Shown piece by piece: positions 59,913 through 64,000 of a DNA stretch of 64,000 nt. Source of the stretch: Oxyruncus cristatus. Lineage: Eukaryota > Chordata > Aves > Passeriformes > Cotingidae. Where the stretch lies: the NCBI GenBank assembly GCA_013399855.1, contig VXAY01012532.1, positions 641,441-705,440 of the forward strand, in the 5' to 3' direction. The position numbers and the translations under genes were made by a program. The notes under the pieces were generated by a model. The model saw nothing but the letters and a program-made list of their open reading frames with translations. It was not told the origin of the DNA and made no database searches. Positions within the stretch are counted from its first letter, which is position 1; every line of letters starts with the position of its first letter.

Positions 59913-60205
59913 AACCAGGCTCTTTTCAGCAGTGCCAAGCAATAGCATAAGAGGCAATGGGTAGAAACTGATGCGCAAGTTCCACCTGGAAATGAGGAAG
60001 TTCTTCAGTGTGTGGCTGACTACGCACTGGAACAGGTTACCCAGAGAGGTTGTGGAGTTTTCTGCACTGGAGATATTCAAAAAGCATCGGGACACAGTCC
60101 TGTGCCATCTGCTCTGGGATGAACCTGCTTGAGCAGGGAGGTTGAACCAGATGACCCACTGTGGTCCCTTCCAACCTGACTCATTCTGTGATTATGTGAA
60201 ATCTG
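59913..60205 (+). mobile_element. CR1 LINE 3' end, 5'-truncated
   Basis: Plus-strand CR1: GGCTCTTTTCAGCAGTGCC, GCAAGTTCCACCTGGAAATG, CGCACTGGAACAGGTTACCC, TTGAACCAGATGACCC, tail CTGACTCATTCTGTGATTATGTGA. Similar in age and type to the copy at 32189. Confidence 0.92.
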
Positions 60206-63200
60206 GTTTAGCTTATTCTTGGTAATTAACTTAGTCTCTCATGATTTTTACAAATACAAAGCTTCTGTTTTGCAACAGAGAAAGGTACAAGAAAGAAGGA
60301 CCTCCCTGCAACTCAGTGAAAAATAGTCCTTCAGTGCTAAAGAAACATTTTGCACCCACCTCAAAGAATTGTTAGGACAAGCTTTTCTCTTCTTTTTCTT
60401 TCCGTTTAAGACACTTGGGATAATATGTATAAATAGAAAGACTAACAGGCATGAAATCTCAGAGTTTTTTTCTTTGGAAATCTTCTTAACTATAAAGCTC
60501 AATTTCTGCTTTTTTAACATATTCTAGCCTTATGAAGATGTTTTTCTCAGCTACAGTAAAGCTGCTTGGTAAGGTGCCTCTCTTTTTGCAGACTATACTC
60601 TGCACCAGAGAGTAGTGTTCAGGATTCTGAAGAAGAATATAAAATTTCAGTGTTCAGTCACTACCAGGCTGAGAATTGCTTGAGGGGTTTTTTTTCATTT
60701 AACACTTGATATCTAAGACATGGCCCTAACAGGGTGTGGCACCACTATCACCTTGAAATGAACTCTAATTGAGGGACCATTGTTGGGTTCTGAAACATTA
60801 AATGATGTCTGACAGTAGGTGATATCTGCTGAGAATCAACCATCTGAACATAGTCCTATTGCTGCATTCCTTAAATTTCTTATCATCACGAAGAGGTATG
60901 ATGCCTTCTCTTGCTCTAAAAGTGTTTCCAATGTCAATGGAAATACCAAAATATCTTAAAAGACAGATTTAGAAAGTGTTATCATTAAAAATTATGGATG
61001 TTTTCTTTTTTTGCCAAAATATTTAGGTTCAGCTGTTTGGAGATTTTAAAGGACAAATGCTCCCCTGCCCTTAATTTTCTAAGAGTTTCAATGAAATGTT
61101 TAAAAAATGGTAGCCACATAAAGAATAATTTTCAGCAACAAAGAGCATCATTTTATCTTGTCAGAAACTGGCACTTACTATAAAGGTAATTTACTACAAA
61201 ATTAATGCAACAGCTATTCACTGTTCTTGACTACAAAGTAATTTGGATTGAATGACTTGATATTCATCAGAATCTTCTGTGAATATAAATTAGGCTGAGC
61301 ATTATTAAATAACAGTTTTAAAATAAACAGAAGGAAGTGCAAGATACAATAAAACTATGGAAGTCTTTTTCATAAGATATTGTAATATGCAAAGCAAAAC
61401 TGATTTAGAAAGGATTAGAAATATTCATGGAAGAAAATTTCATCAAATTCAGTTAAACACAAAGGTGTGGTCTATAGCTCAGAAAATACTACAACTGCAG
61501 ATTTCTCAAAAGGTTTATTTGGGAAAGTATCACTAGGGGATTATACTGAATGTATTCACTATAATTATTTTTTTTCTTAGATTGAATTCTGGACTAGATA
61601 AATCTTTGGTATGTTCTCATATGGCTGTGTTGTTATAAGTTGTGTGTCAACACAAACTCTCCTTGGTCTATACACATTGCAAAGTCATACTTGTCAATTT
61701 GTCATTTTATCAACATTCCTTGACTCCAGTTCAAAGTGCATAACTTTTCTAGTGCAGAAAGCACTTCCAACTAACACATTCTAAATCCACTTTTAAAAGC
61801 ACTGATTTGAACAAAACCAAACTTGATTTCACATATACTTAGTCTTAGGTCACTAATAACTAAGTACATTTGTGACAAATATGCCTCTGAACTACTGCTT
61901 ACAATGTACATGAATGTGCCATAACATAGACATGTCCTCAGTTTGAATAATTTCATTTAAACTAATCTCACTTCATCGCTAGCACGCAAGGCTAACGTTG
62001 CACACCCTATGTTTCAGTTCCTGGCATTCCATTTATACAGATGCATTCCATGCCATTTGCTAAATCTTTTTTAATCCTCTAACAAATTACTATTTCAGCT
62101 AGGAAGCACAGTAATGAAATTATTGTAATAACATTCATCCTGGAACTGAAATTTACTTGTTCCCCAAGAAATCAAAAACAATGTTCTCTCTGCTCCAAAC
62201 ACCTACCATTAAAAAGTAAGCTCAATAATTTCTAAGGCTGGGTGAACAGTTGCACTGATAATCCTGGAAAATGAATATTAAGTTTGCACACTTGATGGCT
62301 CACATTCAGTGAAATAAGATAATGTATGAGGTAGTAAGAATTCCAAATCCCTCAAACTCTTGACACAGTGGCAATTAAGAAAGCCAGACAAAAGTCTGCA
62401 TCCTTCACAACTACAACCAGGCAAGCACACACAATTACTTCACAGTACTCTGACATGTTATATTTAAACTCTGTTCTCAGCCAATAAATGCTATGGAAAC
62501 CTATTTTTTTCCATCAACATTGCCTTTGTCAAGGTCTATGTGACCTAAAAAGGTAAGCCTGTAGCAATTTATAAAATTTTCTGATACTGTTTTTTGTGAT
62601 ACCTCTCATCAAATTTCTTCACTCTGTAAAAGATTCAGTGCTGCAATGACTACTGCAAGGTCTCCTCCTGGTAATAATACTAAATGATACAACAATGCAA
62701 AATGTGCAACTATCACTATTTCATGTTATTGAAAATTTTGCAGTGAGTAAAAAATTTAAAAAGAGCATTACTATTCCTACATCTATCTACTTTTAACAAA
62801 TCACATTCAGTGATTTTTTTCTTCACGAGACTTGAAGAGTTTAAATATTAAATGTGTTTTATGACCTTGCTAATCCTTTGTTAATGGTAATCTGAAACTG
62901 AATTACTGTGTTTTAAATATCATGTTCAAAATTTAACAATTAAAGAATAAATATGATAAAAATTCCTTTTATAATCAACTTCTCATAAGTTGGAGGAAAT
63001 CGTGTTCTTTCAGTAGTAGCTGGATTATTTAAATTACTCAGCTTCCTGTTTTTATTTATAACTTCCAGGTTGCCTTTCAATTTATTTCAGGTAAATTTTC
63101 TGCATTTAAAATGAAACCTTGGTATTTATGACGAGTTATAAAAAACAAAATCCCATAAATATACTTTTCTGATACATATTCTCTAGGCTGACGCCAAATT

Positions 63201-64000
63201 ACCACTCAGTTTAATCTATAAATGATCTTCACCTCTTAACAAAGACATTTGTTTCCCGTACATGTGTTGGGTAGGAAGGAGAGGGAAGGAGATTTGGGTA
63301 GAGAGTAATCCAATCTGTTAGTAAAAGCCACGAATTTTAATATGAGGATCAGAAAACAGCCACTGAACTGTTAATATCTAATTTGCCACAGTCTTATTGT
63401 ACTGCTTTCTATTTTCGTTGGCAGTGTTTCCCATCTGCTGAATTCACATTTTACAATCATTTTCTTCTTTGTCATATTCTTGAATGAGGCTTTTGCCAAA
63501 GACAGAAAGACATCTGACACAACTATAAGGAGAACTTAGTAATGAACATTTTATTTCTGAAACTGTATCTGGTCTATTTCTGAATTAAAATTAACAACTC
63601 TAATGGTGATGTCAAATATGAAAAAACCTGGAAATGTCATTTTCTGATTTTCTATATTTATGCAAAACAATCACTAATGCTGATGATACACAACATCCCA
63701 TTCAACTCAGGGCATTGATTCAGCAAATACATATCCCTCTTGAAAACTGTAATAGAAAGTGCCTTCCATGTGCTCATACACATACCTACAGAAGAAAACC
63801 AAAACATATTTACTGCATGCTTCCAGTAAGTATCTGACACAGAAATTTTGCTAAAGACAACAGTCTTATCTTCAAAAAAGACCATTCCTATTTCTCTTTA
63901 TTATCCATGTTTTTCTAATCACTGGTGCAGGTTCAAGCTTTCACAGGGCTTTTTTTTCCCTCCATCAAATTTCATAGGTACTAAGCTTGAAATAATAAGA
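60206..64000. other. AT-rich stretch, no supported gene
   Basis: A donor-like CCA|GTAAGTAT at about 63826 on the plus strand follows a 67-codon open frame with no acceptor. An acceptor-like tract near 63790 on the minus strand has no donor. No mobile element recognised. Confidence 0.5.

Noticed and set aside
62486..62552. Plus-strand segment between CTGTTCTCAG and AAAAAG|GTAAGC
   Set aside because: All three frames close before the donor, and there is no partner exon.
63634..63885. Opposed exon-like signals on both strands near the window end
   Set aside because: Each strand offers only one of the two splice signals; the readings exclude one another.
1..64000. tRNA, rRNA, snRNA or a bacterial-type gene system
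   Set aside because: I looked for conserved tRNA boxes and operon-like gene packing and saw neither; the window is vertebrate intronic/intergenic in character.

Overview
The window looks like a piece of a bird nuclear genome. It is AT-rich, has no prokaryotic gene organisation, and its recognisable repeats are avian in type: many CR1 LINE 3' ends with the octamer-like ATTCTGTG tail, and at least two endogenous-retrovirus LTRs of kinds known from birds. I cannot name the species or chromosome. Everything here is read by eye. Repeat families are named from memory of their consensus features, and no database search was possible.

Layout. From 1 to 10.2 kb there is AT-rich intronic-looking DNA with two plus-strand exon-like segments (2977-3141, and 10016-10197 ending in a stop) whose splice phases match. 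Between them lies a nested CR1 pair: a 2.2-kb inner CR1 with ORF1 and ORF2 remnants, inserted into an older CR1 3' end (4656-7370). A GC-rich, exon-like segment on the minus strand lies at 7933-8052. From 10.2 to 36 kb I see no convincing gene. This stretch holds CR1 fragments (16.3, 19.3, 32.2 and 34.2 kb), a solo LTR (21883-22857), several GC-shifted blocks that look like old retroviral or unclassified repeats (13.0, 14.0-14.8 and 17.5-18.1 kb), and two weak plus-strand open segments (20.3 and 31.2 kb). From 36.3 to 46.8 kb a set of minus-strand exon-like segments reads as the 3' part of an unidentified lysine-rich protein gene. Three of them (40941-40768, 38522-38214, 36552-36339) share compatible phase-2 boundaries, and the last ends in a stop. 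From 47 to 64 kb there are simple repeats, an LTR with a small CR1 insertion (49682-50243), another LTR-like block (52.8-53.0 kb), a dense CR1 cluster with a second nested insertion (57.0-60.2 kb), and long featureless AT-rich stretches.

Interpretation. If both exon sets are real, two genes converge: a plus-strand gene ending near 10.2-10.5 kb and a minus-strand gene ending near 36.3 kb, with about 26 kb of repeat-bearing intergenic DNA between them. I could not assign either protein to a family. I found no operon-like system, CRISPR array, tRNA or rRNA. The most informative structures are the two nested CR1 insertions, an RT-less CR1 in which the endonuclease is joined in frame to the ORF2 tail, and the unidentified spliced gene on the minus strand.
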